Assembly: GCA_003142855.1 (NCBI GenBank)
Contig: PLNW01000131.1
Coordinates: forward strand, 1-34,674
DNA: 34,674 nt
Source of the DNA: Myxococcales bacterium
Lineage (GTDB): Bacteria; Myxococcota_A; Polyangia; Fen-1088
Direction of reading: 5' to 3'
Positions within the stretch are counted from its first letter, which is position 1; each line of letters opens with the position of its first letter. Below the pieces are notes generated by a model. That model was not told the origin of the DNA. It was given only the letters and a program-made list of their open reading frames with translations, and did not search any database. This document shows, piece after piece, positions 1 through 11,684 of the stretch. Both the position numbers and the translations under genes were made by a program.

Positions 1-385
1 CAATTCCGGTGAAGGATCCGGTGTCGGTCCTGGTGCTACTGCCGGTCCGGGTGGTTACGCCGGTTCTTGTTCCAGTGCCGGCGTCAGCGTTTTCACTGGT
101 GGACGTATCAGTCCCGGAATTCCCGGCCGCACCAGTGTTTCCGCCCATATCTGAGTTCCCCGCAGCAGCGGTGTTTCCGCCCGTCTCTGTGTTCCCCGCG
201 ACGCCAGGGTTCCCTGCTGCTCCGGCAGGGCCGCCGGTTGAGCCACCGTTCTGTCCAGTCTGTCCGCCGTTGGACCCGCTGTCGCCGGGCCCAGGCAAAC
301 CGTCTTCCGACGAGCAGCCTCCGATTGAGATACCGACTAGCAACGCGCCAACAGCGCAAATCGACAAACCGTGTCTGGGCTTCAT
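1..385 (-). CDS. Gly/Thr/Asn-rich lipoprotein, 5' part only (runs off left edge)
   Basis: The reverse strand is open from an ATG at 385 to the window edge, about 128 residues. The start has a GGGGAGG ribosome site seven bases upstream. The N terminus is Lys/Arg-positive, then hydrophobic, then a lipobox ending IGGC with Cys near residue 24, so a signal-peptidase II lipoprotein is expected. After the Cys come a few acidic residues and a low-complexity stretch rich in Gly, Asn, Thr and Ala with repeated GGN, AGN and GGNT units. This is the style of myxobacterial surface lipoproteins, where such a linker usually precedes a folded domain. That domain lies outside the window, so function is unknown. 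The lipoprotein at the right edge has a comparable leader and linker. Confidence 0.8.
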   Translation of the reverse strand, partial: MKPRHGLSICAVGALLVGISIGGCSSEDGLPGPGDSGSNGGQTGQNGGSTGGPAGAAGNPGVAGNTETGGNTAAAGNSDMGGNTGAAGNSGTDTSTSENADAGTGTRTGVTTRTGSSTRTDTGSFTGI

Positions 386-503
386 TTGGAACCTCCCCGG
401 ATTGAATCGTTTGTTTACTGTTGAACACCTTCCCGGACCAGAAGGCGCGCCACAGCTTTACCGTCGTTGGGGGGTAAGAGCGCCAGCGGGGCCGAATGCC
501 ATC

Positions 504-531
504 AAAAAAAAGACATCACGCGCGTACGCGT
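504..531 (-). terminator. Possible intrinsic terminator of the lipid kinase gene
   Basis: On the minus strand a short inverted repeat (ACGCG, loop TACG, CGCGT; 518-531) covers the last codons of the lipid kinase. Six bases later comes a run of eight T (504-511). The stem is only five base pairs, so this would be a weak terminator. No other candidate lies before the next minus-strand gene. Confidence 0.35.
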
Positions 532-1433
532 AGAGCGCCTGGCAGAAGCTCGAAGCTGGCAGGCAGGTGGCCCGGGGTTTCGCCATCGACCTCTAGTGGA
601 ATCTTCGCTTCGCGGTCGACCGGCGTGACCTTCATGCGACGGCCCCGCGTGCCCTGAACTTCCTTCATGGTCAGATGGTGGCCGCTGTAGATGCGGTGAA
701 TGTTGGCCATGACCCCGACGCGGCCCAGGTTGCCGACCGTGACCAGATCGAAAAGGCCGTCGTCGAGCACAGCCTCGGGGCAGATCTTCATGCCGCCGCC
801 GAAGAAGCGCCCGTTGCCCACCGCGGCCAGAAGCAGGCTCATGCGCCGTTCAGGCTGATCGTCCACTGACAAGACAACATCGACGTTGTCGTAGCTAACC
901 AATGAACGGACGGTGGCCGAGAGAAAGGCGACGCGACCGCCCAGCCGCTTCGAGGATGTGTTCGCCTGGCGCGCCACGTCGCTGGAAAAACCGAACGAGA
1001 CGACGTTGACGAAGTGGCGCTCAGCTTGCGAGCCGTCGTCGGCGACGAAGGACACGCGACCGGCGTCGATGAGACGGGCCGGCGTCTCGCGGATGCGGCG
1101 GGCAACCCGGCCAAGGTCGTCGTCGATCTCCAGGCTGCGGCGAAAGTCGCCACCGGTGCCGCGCGGAATGACTCCCAGCTCGGAGGTGCCTCCTGCGGTG
1201 AGAATGCCATCGGCCACCTCGGAGATGGTCCCGTCACCGCCCATGGCCACGATGAGGCCGCGCCCGGCTGTCGTCTCTTCGCGGGCGATGCGCCGGCCGT
1301 CACCCTTGCCCTCGGTGAAGCGCACGTCGACGGGGCCAAGCCCATCGGTGAGCGGACCGAGCAGAGCCGCCCAGCGTCGTTGGCTGAGCCCGCCCCCGGA
1401 ACGGGGATTGACGATCACGACCGGTCGTTGCAC
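516..1433 (-). CDS. Diacylglycerol kinase family lipid kinase (YegS/DagK type)
   Basis: The protein of 305 residues has the diacylglycerol/sphingosine kinase catalytic fold. It has an N-terminal [10 protein letters not shown] nucleotide-binding loop (residues 5-14), the signature GGDGT at about 65-69 followed by SEVADG, and a downstream PRGTGGDF segment. Family members phosphorylate diacylglycerol or related lipids with ATP at the inner face of the membrane, recycling lipid or making phosphatidic acid. Length matches bacterial YegS/DgkB proteins (about 300 residues). The gene is divergent from ettA with an 83-bp spacer. The exact lipid substrate cannot be told from sequence. The start is chosen because the family begins just before the VNP motif. 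Confidence 0.9.
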   Translation of the reverse strand: MQRPVVIVNPRSGGGLSQRRWAALLGPLTDGLGPVDVRFTEGKGDGRRIAREETTAGRGLIVAMGGDGTISEVADGILTAGGTSELGVIPRGTGGDFRRSLEIDDDLGRVARRIRETPARLIDAGRVSFVADDGSQAERHFVNVVSFGFSSDVARQANTSSKRLGGRVAFLSATVRSLVSYDNVDVVLSVDDQPERRMSLLLAAVGNGRFFGGGMKICPEAVLDDGLFDLVTVGNLGRVGVMANIHRIYSGHHLTMKEVQGTRGRRMKVTPVDREAKIPLEVDGETPGHLPASFELLPGALRVRA

Positions 1434-1516
1434 AGGGCAGTCAGGCTAGCACAAAGCGGACGCAGCGCATGGGGACTGGCTGGCCAACCCCAAAGATCGG
1501 GTACACTACGCGGCCG

Positions 1517-3196
<1,680 letters not shown>

Positions 3197-3267
3197 GGGC
3201 GGCTACGCGGTCACTCGCGGTCACACGCCATTTGCAGGCCAGACGTCTTCCCGGTAGGCTTGTCATA

Positions 3268-3483
3268 ATGATTCCCTACGCCGAATTCGAACGGGCCATC
3301 ACGCAATGGAAGATCCGCCAGCAAGGAGGCCAAGTCGCCTCGCAGGCCACCGAGGAAGCCTCGGGCGCCGTGGTGGGAGAGATGCCGCTCGCGAACGCCG
3401 AGCCGGGCTTCCTGTCGGGAGAGATCTCCAGCGGAGAAGTGAACAGCGGTCCGACCCGGAACGACTTCGATCCTGAGAGCTAG
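3268..3483 (+). CDS. Small hypothetical protein, 71 residues
   Basis: An ATG at 3268 opens 71 codons beginning MIPYAEFERAITQWKIRQQG. The first 20 residues look like an amphipathic helix with balanced charges; the rest is Gly/Ser/Glu-rich, probably disordered, and ends in acidic DFDPES. It lies 71 bp after ettA on the same strand, and the same frame is open for a long way upstream, but the out-of-frame upstream part is a shadow of ettA. I do not recognise a family. No good ribosome site is visible. Support comes from plausible composition and from nothing better on either strand; it could be spurious. Confidence 0.5.
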   Translation: MIPYAEFERAITQWKIRQQGGQVASQATEEASGAVVGEMPLANAEPGFLSGEISSGEVNSGPTRNDFDPES

Positions 3484-3484
3484 T

Positions 3485-3683
3485 CGCGTGGGGAGCCGGC
3501 GAGATCCCCCTGCGGGGACTTCGGGACCAGCCCACCCCGCCCCCCGCCCGCGCGCTTCGCGCGCGCCCTCGTTGCTCGCCGCGCACCATCGAGGGAGGGT
3601 TTGGCGAGGCCGAGCGTCAGCGAGCGGGGTGGTGCAGGGCGTGAAGGGGCCGAAGGGCGGAGCGAACCCTCCCAGGGTTCCCA
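3485..3683. repeat. Composite GC-rich intergenic repeat (copy 1)
   Basis: This fills the gap between the 71-codon ORF and the convergent beta-barrel gene. Its outer parts, beginning CGCGTGGGGAGCC and ending GAACCCTCCCAGGGTTCCC, match the element at 20730-20803. Between them, about 3501-3577, the reverse complement matches the tandem units at 18456-18599: GCGCGAAGCGCG, then GGGTGGGCTG, then TCCCGAA and TCCCC. The end can fold as a GAACCCT/AGGGTTC hairpin (3664-3680). It looks like a mosaic of two repeat families and may also end transcription. Confidence 0.75.
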
Positions 3684-3691
3684 TGTTAATG

Positions 3692-4237
3692 TTAGAAATA
3701 CGCGCGCACGCCCAGGCCGAAGTCGATGTTGAAGTCCAGCGGCGGGAAGACCACGATGCCAGGCACGACCTCCAGGTAGGCTTCAAGGAAGTCGGGGCGT
3801 CGGAAGGTAGCGGCGATTCCGACGGGAACGCGCGCGATGACCACCACGTCGTGGGCGAGATTGTTGTTCCCATAGGCTGACATGATGACCCGGCCGCCCA
3901 GGCCGGCGTACCAATCCAAGCGGTTGGTCATGTTGACGATATTCTCTTGGTACAGGTAGTCCGCGTGCACGCTGATGTCGTGATTGAGGTCGTCGCAGCG
4001 GTAGGAGTTTCCTTTTGCATCTTGGCACCAGCCGTAGCCCCAGCCACCGAACCCGAGCCCGAAATCAAGAGCGTTGCCCCCCCTAATGAATGCTTTGGCC
4101 GTGATGGCTGTGGGCTCGCCAATCTGGAAGCCCAGGCCGAAGTTGCGCGAGGCTCCAACCTCGGTTGCATGCGCGAGACCCGCGCCGACGGACAGAATTG
4201 TCGCAAAGGCCAATGTGAGCAGAGTGGGACGCTTCAT
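3692..4237 (-). CDS. Small outer-membrane beta-barrel protein (possibly DUF3996-like)
   Basis: ATG 4237 gives 181 residues. A signal peptide is clear: MKRP, a hydrophobic core, and a GLAHA cleavage site near residue 24. The mature part alternates polar and hydrophobic residues in beta-strand style (FGLGFQIG, LDFGLGFGGWGYGW, LDWYAGLGGRV, FNIDFGLGVRAYF) and ends in a C-terminal aromatic Phe, the usual Bam recognition signature. Two Cys (in WCQDA and YRCDD) may form a disulfide. The opening motif GEPTAITAKAFI with LDFGLGFG recalls small barrels of the DUF3996 type; that family call is from memory. An upstream in-frame extension to 4324 lacks a signal peptide and was not used. The gene is divergent from the L,D-transpeptidase-like gene (81 bp) and converges on the ORF at 3268. 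Confidence 0.8.
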   Translation of the reverse strand: MKRPTLLTLAFATILSVGAGLAHATEVGASRNFGLGFQIGEPTAITAKAFIRGGNALDFGLGFGGWGYGWCQDAKGNSYRCDDLNHDISVHADYLYQENIVNMTNRLDWYAGLGGRVIMSAYGNNNLAHDVVVIARVPVGIAATFRRPDFLEAYLEVVPGIVVFPPLDFNIDFGLGVRAYF

Positions 4238-4318
4238 GGGACGACATCCTAGTACGTCTTGGCCCCGATCGATCCGTCGATTTCTAAACTCGCCACCGGT
4301 CGGCCGAGAGGCTAGACA

Positions 4319-6451
4319 TTGCATGTTTTGACCTTGCGCTCTTTTGCCGTCTTCTCTTTGCTGTTGCTGGCTGGCAGCCTGCCTGCCTGTCGTCGTGGGG
4401 GGTCGGGCTCGTCGGCCCGAGCCCCGGCGCTCGCTTCCGCACCGGCGATTTCAGCGCCCGTGGCCCAAGCAGAGACGCCGGCCGCGCCGCCCAAGCCTGA
4501 CCCCGACGCCCTGCCCGAGTCCACTCCGCCTGTCGAACGCCGTGCCATCCAGGTGGTGGCCGGCCAAGAGCGAGTGGTCGACGCCGAGCAGGCCGGCAAG
4601 CGTGGCCTGACCGTGGTGGATCTCTCCGATGAGTGGGCGCCCTACATCTTCCAAGACGGCAAGGCGGCCGACGGTGCGGTCTTGCCCAACCGCTACCGCG
4701 CGGTGTTCGTCGGGCTGGCCAACGACCACAGCGACGGTGATGGCCAGGCCTTGCCGCCCGGCGAGCGCAACTATCTCGAACTCTACGGTATCCCGCCTTC
4801 GCTCTCGGTGCTGCGCGCGCGCTTTCTCGCGGACGCGGCCCGCACCTGCGAGGCCAGCGTGGACAACGCCCGCTTGCTCGCGGTGGACAGCATCGAGACC
4901 TTCGGCCACAGCACCGAGAAGAAGGAAGCGACCAAGCACCGGCTGCGGGGACTGCGCCTGGAAGGTGCGCGGGCCAAGGCGGGCGTCGCCACGTTGGAGG
5001 AGTTGGCCGTCAAGGAGCCCCGCTACGCGGGCGACGTGAAGTCCCACTTGCGTGTGGAGGCCGAGCACGCCGCCTTTGCCGAGGTGGAGAGGCGCCTGGC
5101 CTGCGAGGGCCTGATGGACGCGGCCAAACACAAGCTAGGCCTGTACGACGCGCCCATGCGCTCGGCGGTGCTGGATTTTCAGCAGAAGAACGACGTCTTC
5201 GCCCAGGCCGACCTCACGCGCGCCACGCTGGAGGCCATGGCCCGGCCGCTTCTGGCCAACGACTTCGCGACCCTGCGCAGGGTTCTGGCCGAGCGGGCGG
5301 CCCACGCTGGCAACTTCGTCGAAGACGGCAGCGCCATCGGCGCCGTGCCGCCCGCCAAGCGCGGCAAGCCGCGGGCAATTCCGAGCTATCGGACGGCCGA
5401 CGGGAAAGTGCTACCCGTGCCGGACCTCGTGGGTCAAGCCACCGATGCCTTGATGGCGCGGCTGGGCCTGTCCTCGCCCGAGGAGGCACTCGCCTTCTTT
5501 CGCCGCCACAGCGAAGGCGATTTTCACTGGCTGCGGGCGGCGGTGCGCTTTCCTGAGCCACCTGAGTACTACGGGCACAAGATGGACTTGGTCGCGGAGA
5601 TCGACCGCGGCGATGTCTGGTACGACTTCCCCTTTGACAGCAAAGGCAACCGGGTGCCGCAGCCGCGCACGCGCTACCCGACCTTCAATCTCTACGTGCG
5701 CTGGCGAGGCGAGAAGGTTCCCTTGGTGAGTTGGCGCACCACCATCGGCGGCTGGCGCGCGGAACTCGCCGCCGACGGCGAGGAATACTACCGTTACAAG
5801 GATTCGGACGTGGGCAAACGGGTATGGCGGCACATCGTGTCTGCCCCGGTGTGGCTGCCTCCGCCCAGCTCGCCGCTGGCGTCGATGGTGAAGACCAAGT
5901 GGGTCGCCGGCGGCTACCCGCGCGTGGTCAACTACGACGAGACCGGTCCGGGATTCTTGTCGGCCTATGGCCTGGTGGCGGGCATCCACGAGCAAGCCAA
6001 GCAGCGCAGCGAAGGCGTCGCCTATTTCGACAACGGCATTCGTACCCACGGCTCGTCCGACTATCTATCGTTGCGCGGCCGCTTCTCGCACGGCTGCCAC
6101 CGTCTGTACAACAACCTGGCTGTGCGCATGTTCTCGTTCGTGCTCAAGCACCGGCACGCCAAGGTGCTCGGTCCCATGGCGTTGGGCTTCCGGCGCACCT
6201 TCTATTGGGACGGGGAAGTGTTCGAGATGCGCCTGCCCACGCGCGGCTTTTACTATGAGTTGGATCCGCCCATGCCGGTCGAGACCCTGAAGGGAAATAT
6301 CGCAGGTGAGCGGGAACAAGCAATCACGGGATATGTGCGCAAGCCCGGCGTGACTTATGCCAACGGCAATTTGCCGTCGGCGCCCACCGGGCCGGAGAGC
6401 AAGGCGGGCGGCGGCCGCGCCGAACCCAATGCCGAGGGCAAATCACGATGA
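4319..6451 (+). CDS. L,D-transpeptidase-like (YkuD) lipoprotein
   Basis: The protein of 710 residues begins with a lipoprotein signal ending LPAC (Cys 24), then an Ala/Pro-rich linker. The C-terminal third carries the YkuD pattern: RTHGS with His 577, then SHGCHR with Cys 593. These are the His and Cys of the catalytic core. L,D-transpeptidases form 3-3 peptidoglycan crosslinks or attach lipoproteins to the wall in the periplasm. The central 400 residues are unusual and contain LDFQQKN (about 285), a possible peptidoglycan-binding remnant. The start is TTG 4319, with GAGAGG seven bases upstream; the ATG at 4323 is out of frame. The stop overlaps the next start (ATGA). The enzyme class is secure from the motif; substrate and the role of the long middle are unknown. 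Confidence 0.85.
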   Translation: MHVLTLRSFAVFSLLLLAGSLPACRRGGSGSSARAPALASAPAISAPVAQAETPAAPPKPDPDALPESTPPVERRAIQVVAGQERVVDAEQAGKRGLTVVDLSDEWAPYIFQDGKAADGAVLPNRYRAVFVGLANDHSDGDGQALPPGERNYLELYGIPPSLSVLRARFLADAARTCEASVDNARLLAVDSIETFGHSTEKKEATKHRLRGLRLEGARAKAGVATLEELAVKEPRYAGDVKSHLRVEAEHAAFAEVERRLACEGLMDAAKHKLGLYDAPMRSAVLDFQQKNDVFAQADLTRATLEAMARPLLANDFATLRRVLAERAAHAGNFVEDGSAIGAVPPAKRGKPRAIPSYRTADGKVLPVPDLVGQATDALMARLGLSSPEEALAFFRRHSEGDFHWLRAAVRFPEPPEYYGHKMDLVAEIDRGDVWYDFPFDSKGNRVPQPRTRYPTFNLYVRWRGEKVPLVSWRTTIGGWRAELAADGEEYYRYKDSDVGKRVWRHIVSAPVWLPPPSSPLASMVKTKWVAGGYPRVVNYDETGPGFLSAYGLVAGIHEQAKQRSEGVAYFDNGIRTHGSSDYLSLRGRFSHGCHRLYNNLAVRMFSFVLKHRHAKVLGPMALGFRRTFYWDGEVFEMRLPTRGFYYELDPPMPVETLKGNIAGEREQAITGYVRKPGVTYANGNLPSAPTGPESKAGGGRAEPNAEGKSR

Positions 6452-6996
6452 GCGCGCAGGTGTTTTGCTGGACCTGCCTGGTCCTGGTCCTTGGATTCAG
6501 TTGCCGCCGCCCACCTGTCGAACGCGAGGCTCCGCCTGCGCCGGGCCCTGCCTCTCCCACTCAGATTGCGGCGCCGAGCCGGAGAGAGCCAGCGGAGATC
6601 TTGTCCAAGGCTGCGCGAGCGCCAGCCCCTGTCCCCGAGAGCGCGAAGGCCGAAGACGATCTGCAATCCGAGGAACGAGAAGCGAATCCCTTGTCGGAAA
6701 CCGTGACCCTGACCTTGGCCATCAGCCCGCCGGTCAAGGCCTTCGTCATGTGGGGCAGCAAGCAGCTCGCTCGCGCTGCGCCCGACAACCCGACCATCGA
6801 GTTGCAGCGCCCGCGCAGCTCGGGCCCGCTGGATCTCGACATTCGCGCCGACGGCTTCCTGCCGCACCACACGCGGCTTTACACCGACAGGAACGACAAG
6901 GTGAATGTGCACCTGGTGCGTGAGGCCGAGGCACCGAGCCTTCTCGGCTTCCGCGCTCCTGCCTCGGCGCCGACGGCCAAGGGCAAGACGAAGTAG
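6448..6996 (+). CDS. Hypothetical lipoprotein with PEGA-like beta domain
   Basis: The 182-residue product starts at an ATG overlapping the stop of the transpeptidase-like gene by four bases, so the two are translationally coupled. A signal ending LGFSC (Cys about 19) marks it as a lipoprotein. A Pro/Ala/Glu-rich linker (20-80) follows. Residues about 85-160 form a beta-sandwich-like segment (LTLAISPPVKAFVMWG, LDLDIRADGFLPHHTRLY) resembling a PEGA domain, in which a short hairpin carries a Gly-Phe turn before the last strands. Coupling to a wall-modifying enzyme suggests an accessory role in the envelope; that is inference. Confidence 0.82.
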   Translation: MSAQVFCWTCLVLVLGFSCRRPPVEREAPPAPGPASPTQIAAPSRREPAEILSKAARAPAPVPESAKAEDDLQSEEREANPLSETVTLTLAISPPVKAFVMWGSKQLARAAPDNPTIELQRPRSSGPLDLDIRADGFLPHHTRLYTDRNDKVNVHLVREAEAPSLLGFRAPASAPTAKGKTK

Positions 6997-7007
6997 CCGA
7001 TCATCCC

Positions 7008-9629
<2,622 letters not shown>

Positions 9630-9711
9630 GGCGAAAGGGCCTCCGAATAATCACTGACGTTAACGCGAAAACCAGGGCATCCGCTACTCTACCCTTGCTA
9701 TATCTCGATCA

Positions 9712-10170
9712 ATGGATCCGAATGCAAAACCGGTTCGCCACAGCGCCCTCATGGCGGGTGTGTCGCCAGCCGAGGTCTTTGCCGTGGTGGTGGACTTTCC
9801 CGCCTATCCGCGCCTATTCCCTGAGATCAAGCAGGCACGCGTCCTGCGCAGCGAGGCGGGCAAGGTGCGCGCCGAGTTTCGTGGAAACTTGGTGCTGCCT
9901 TTTCGCTACGTGCTCGACCTGGACTGCGACGCGCAGGCGGGAACTGTCACCTGGACCTACGTCGAGGGCGAGATGGTGAAGGACTCGACGGGTGGCTGGC
10001 GTTTTGTCGCCGACGCGGGCGGAACGCGGGTGGACTACCAGGTGTCCTTGCGCATCGAGGCCCCCGTGCCGGGCTTCCTGCTGCGCAAGATCACCGATGG
10101 CTTGCTCACGCTGTCGTTGCCCGCGATGTTTGGGTCTATCGAGCGTGAGATCGGGAGGAGGAAATCGTGA
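9712..10170 (+). CDS. SRPBCC / COQ10-START family protein
   Basis: The 152-residue protein has the helix-grip START-like fold of polyketide cyclase and COQ10 proteins. The pattern is VSPAEVFAVVVDFPAYPRLFPEIKQARVL at the N terminus (residues about 17-45), a long central beta sheet including WTYVEGEMVKDSTGGWRF, and a C-terminal helix from about 125. Members bind hydrophobic ligands (ubiquinone in COQ10) or act as RatA-like factors; which applies here cannot be decided. There is no signal peptide. Upstream is TATATC followed by seven bases to the ATG and no ribosome site, so a leaderless message is possible. It is divergent from the aminopeptidase (82 bp). Confidence 0.85.
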   Translation: MDPNAKPVRHSALMAGVSPAEVFAVVVDFPAYPRLFPEIKQARVLRSEAGKVRAEFRGNLVLPFRYVLDLDCDAQAGTVTWTYVEGEMVKDSTGGWRFVADAGGTRVDYQVSLRIEAPVPGFLLRKITDGLLTLSLPAMFGSIEREIGRRKS

Positions 10171-10209
10171 GAGCAGTTTGGTGAGCGGATTCGTGTGACC
10201 AACCACCCT

Positions 10210-10518
10210 CCGTCGAGAACACTGAGGGGAGAGGGGAGGGCGCAGAGCCGGATTGGAACGAAGACAGGGCCGACGTTTCGTCCAAGCAATTTCTTCTCTT
10301 CCGACCTCAGTGTTCATCACCGCGTTTCCTCTGACTCTGCGAACTCCCCTCTCACCTCAGTGTTCTCAGCGGCGGGGCGCTCGCGAGATGCATCACCTCA
10401 CGCCATCTGGTTGCGGCCGCGAGGCTGCTCTGTGGCCTCCCCTCTCACCTCTGCGTTCTCAGCGGCGGATGGCTGACGAGAAGAACCACCTCACACCCCT
10501 TGGTTGCGGCCGCAGAGC
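10210..10518. repeat. Repeat-filled spacer with duplicated 3' end of the exonuclease gene
   Basis: The 320-bp gap between the START protein and the exonuclease stop holds no gene. A motif of about 30 bp, CTCCCCTCTCACCTCAGTG followed by TTCTCAGCGG, occurs at 10344-10375 and 10437-10468, in inverted form at 10210-10238, and as a partial copy at about 10299-10320. The two direct copies are each followed by a related stretch ending in GGTTGCGGCCGC, giving two units of about 82-90 bp. The second unit (10437-10518) runs into the last codons of the exonuclease gene, so the first unit carries a decayed copy of that gene end. Confidence 0.8.
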
Positions 10519-11231
10519 AACAGGCGTTCGCGGTCGGCTTGCGCCACCAGGCGCGCGAAACGGCCGTCGGCCTCGATGGCAGCCAGCAGGTCGGTGGCCA
10601 CGCGGGTGTAGGTCGGCCGATCGATCTCGCCCACCAGCAGTCGGGTGCGCAGAAACACGAATGCCGTCTGCGCTACGTCGGACAGGCAGTACTGGCGCAG
10701 GATCTCGATCTGCCCCGCGCGATACAGGCCCTCGACCTGGCTGCCGTCCAGGCCCTCTTCTTTGCCGGGCAGCCCGATGAGACGGGCGGCACCGTGCAGC
10801 GAGCTCATGCGGGCGGCGCCAAAATCGGCGAGAAAATCGCCCAGATCCCAGTGCCCTTCGGCGCTGAAGCGGTAGCGGAATCCAGGCTCGCGGTAGTACC
10901 AGGGCAGGCTGATGCCCTGGCGGAGGCTGCGCAAGATCAGAACCGGCAAGTCGAATCCGCGTCCGTTCCAGGTGACCACGCGGGGTTTCCACTTGGCCAT
11001 GAACTCGGCGAAATCCGCGAGCATGCCGGCTTCGTCCTTGGCTTCGCCGATGGTGCCCATCTTCTTGCACGCCATGTGCTCGTCGAGCCACATGACCCCG
11101 ATGACCACGGGCTTGCAGGCGTAGAGCGGCGGAAAAGCACGTTCCATGCCCGGGGTAGGCTGGGGCGGCGTGTAGAGATCGCCGTCGGGAATGGTCTCGA
11201 TGTCGAGTACGAGATAGGTCGCGGCTGACAT
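10491..11231 (-). CDS. DEDD-type 3'-5' exonuclease (PolB-like ribonuclease H fold)
   Basis: The 246-residue protein carries the exonuclease motifs in order: ExoI LDIETIP (about 8-14) with Asp and Glu, ExoII WNGRGFDLPVL (about 92-102), and ExoIII YCLSDVAQT (about 178-186) with Tyr four residues before Asp. It matches stand-alone predicted 3'-5' exonucleases related to the proofreading domain of family B polymerases, which trim single strands in repair. Polymerase domains are absent. ATG 11231 places the first motif at the usual distance from the start; an in-frame ATG at 11243 and TTG at 11252 are alternatives, and none has a good ribosome site. The last codons and stop lie inside the second repeat unit of the neighbouring spacer. 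Confidence 0.88.
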   Translation of the reverse strand: MSAATYLVLDIETIPDGDLYTPPQPTPGMERAFPPLYACKPVVIGVMWLDEHMACKKMGTIGEAKDEAGMLADFAEFMAKWKPRVVTWNGRGFDLPVLILRSLRQGISLPWYYREPGFRYRFSAEGHWDLGDFLADFGAARMSSLHGAARLIGLPGKEEGLDGSQVEGLYRAGQIEILRQYCLSDVAQTAFVFLRTRLLVGEIDRPTYTRVATDLLAAIEADGRFARLVAQADRERLLLCGRNQGV

Positions 11232-11321
11232 GGCAAGACACATTGTACCCAAGGTTGGCCGCGGCGGGGGCTATTGAGAGTGCGCGAAGCACGGCAACCG
11301 GCTAGTGTGAAGGTACAGGCC

Positions 11322-11684
11322 ATGGCGACACGCGATCCGGACGAGAAGTCAAAGCCGGAAGGGACAGAACCGCCGGCGCATTCTTTGCACCAGGTGCGGG
11401 CGGCCCAGATGCGTGCGCGGGCCACCCGCTGGGCCATCGGCAAGTCGGCGTTGGGGACCGTCTTCCTGATTGGCGCCTTGGCCTACGCGCTCGGGCCCGA
11501 TCGACGCCTACCTTCGAGCCGGCTGTGGATGGCGTTGCTGGTGGTGCTGTCGACTATCAACGTGGGTCTTGGGCTGCGCACCTTCTCGAGAGTGAGACGC
11601 CGGGCTAGGCGCTTCTGGCTTCCCGCCACGATTCTCTGGGGCCTTCTGGCCACAGGCCTGCTGCGCCTTCTGGTTGCGCGCTAG
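11322..11684 (+). CDS. Small hypothetical membrane protein, three TM segments
   Basis: The product of 120 residues starts at ATG 11322 with GAAGG eight bases upstream; the longer GTG start at 11274 was rejected for lack of a site. A charged N-terminal tail (1-40) is followed by three hydrophobic segments: about 44-60 (LGTVFLIGALAYAL), 68-87 (WMALLVVLSTINVGLGL) and 99-118 (LPATILWGLLATGLLRLLV). A basic loop, RVRRRARRF, lies between the second and third. I do not recognise a family. Its TAG stop overlaps the stop of the convergent PEGA gene in the palindrome CTAG (11681-11684). Confidence 0.75.
   Translation: MATRDPDEKSKPEGTEPPAHSLHQVRAAQMRARATRWAIGKSALGTVFLIGALAYALGPDRRLPSSRLWMALLVVLSTINVGLGLRTFSRVRRRARRFWLPATILWGLLATGLLRLLVAR

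Noticed and set aside
9..533. A 174-codon Pro/Val-rich ORF on the plus strand at the left edge
   Set aside because: It is the shadow of the Gly/Thr-rich lipoprotein on the minus strand, which has a signal peptide, lipobox and ribosome site.
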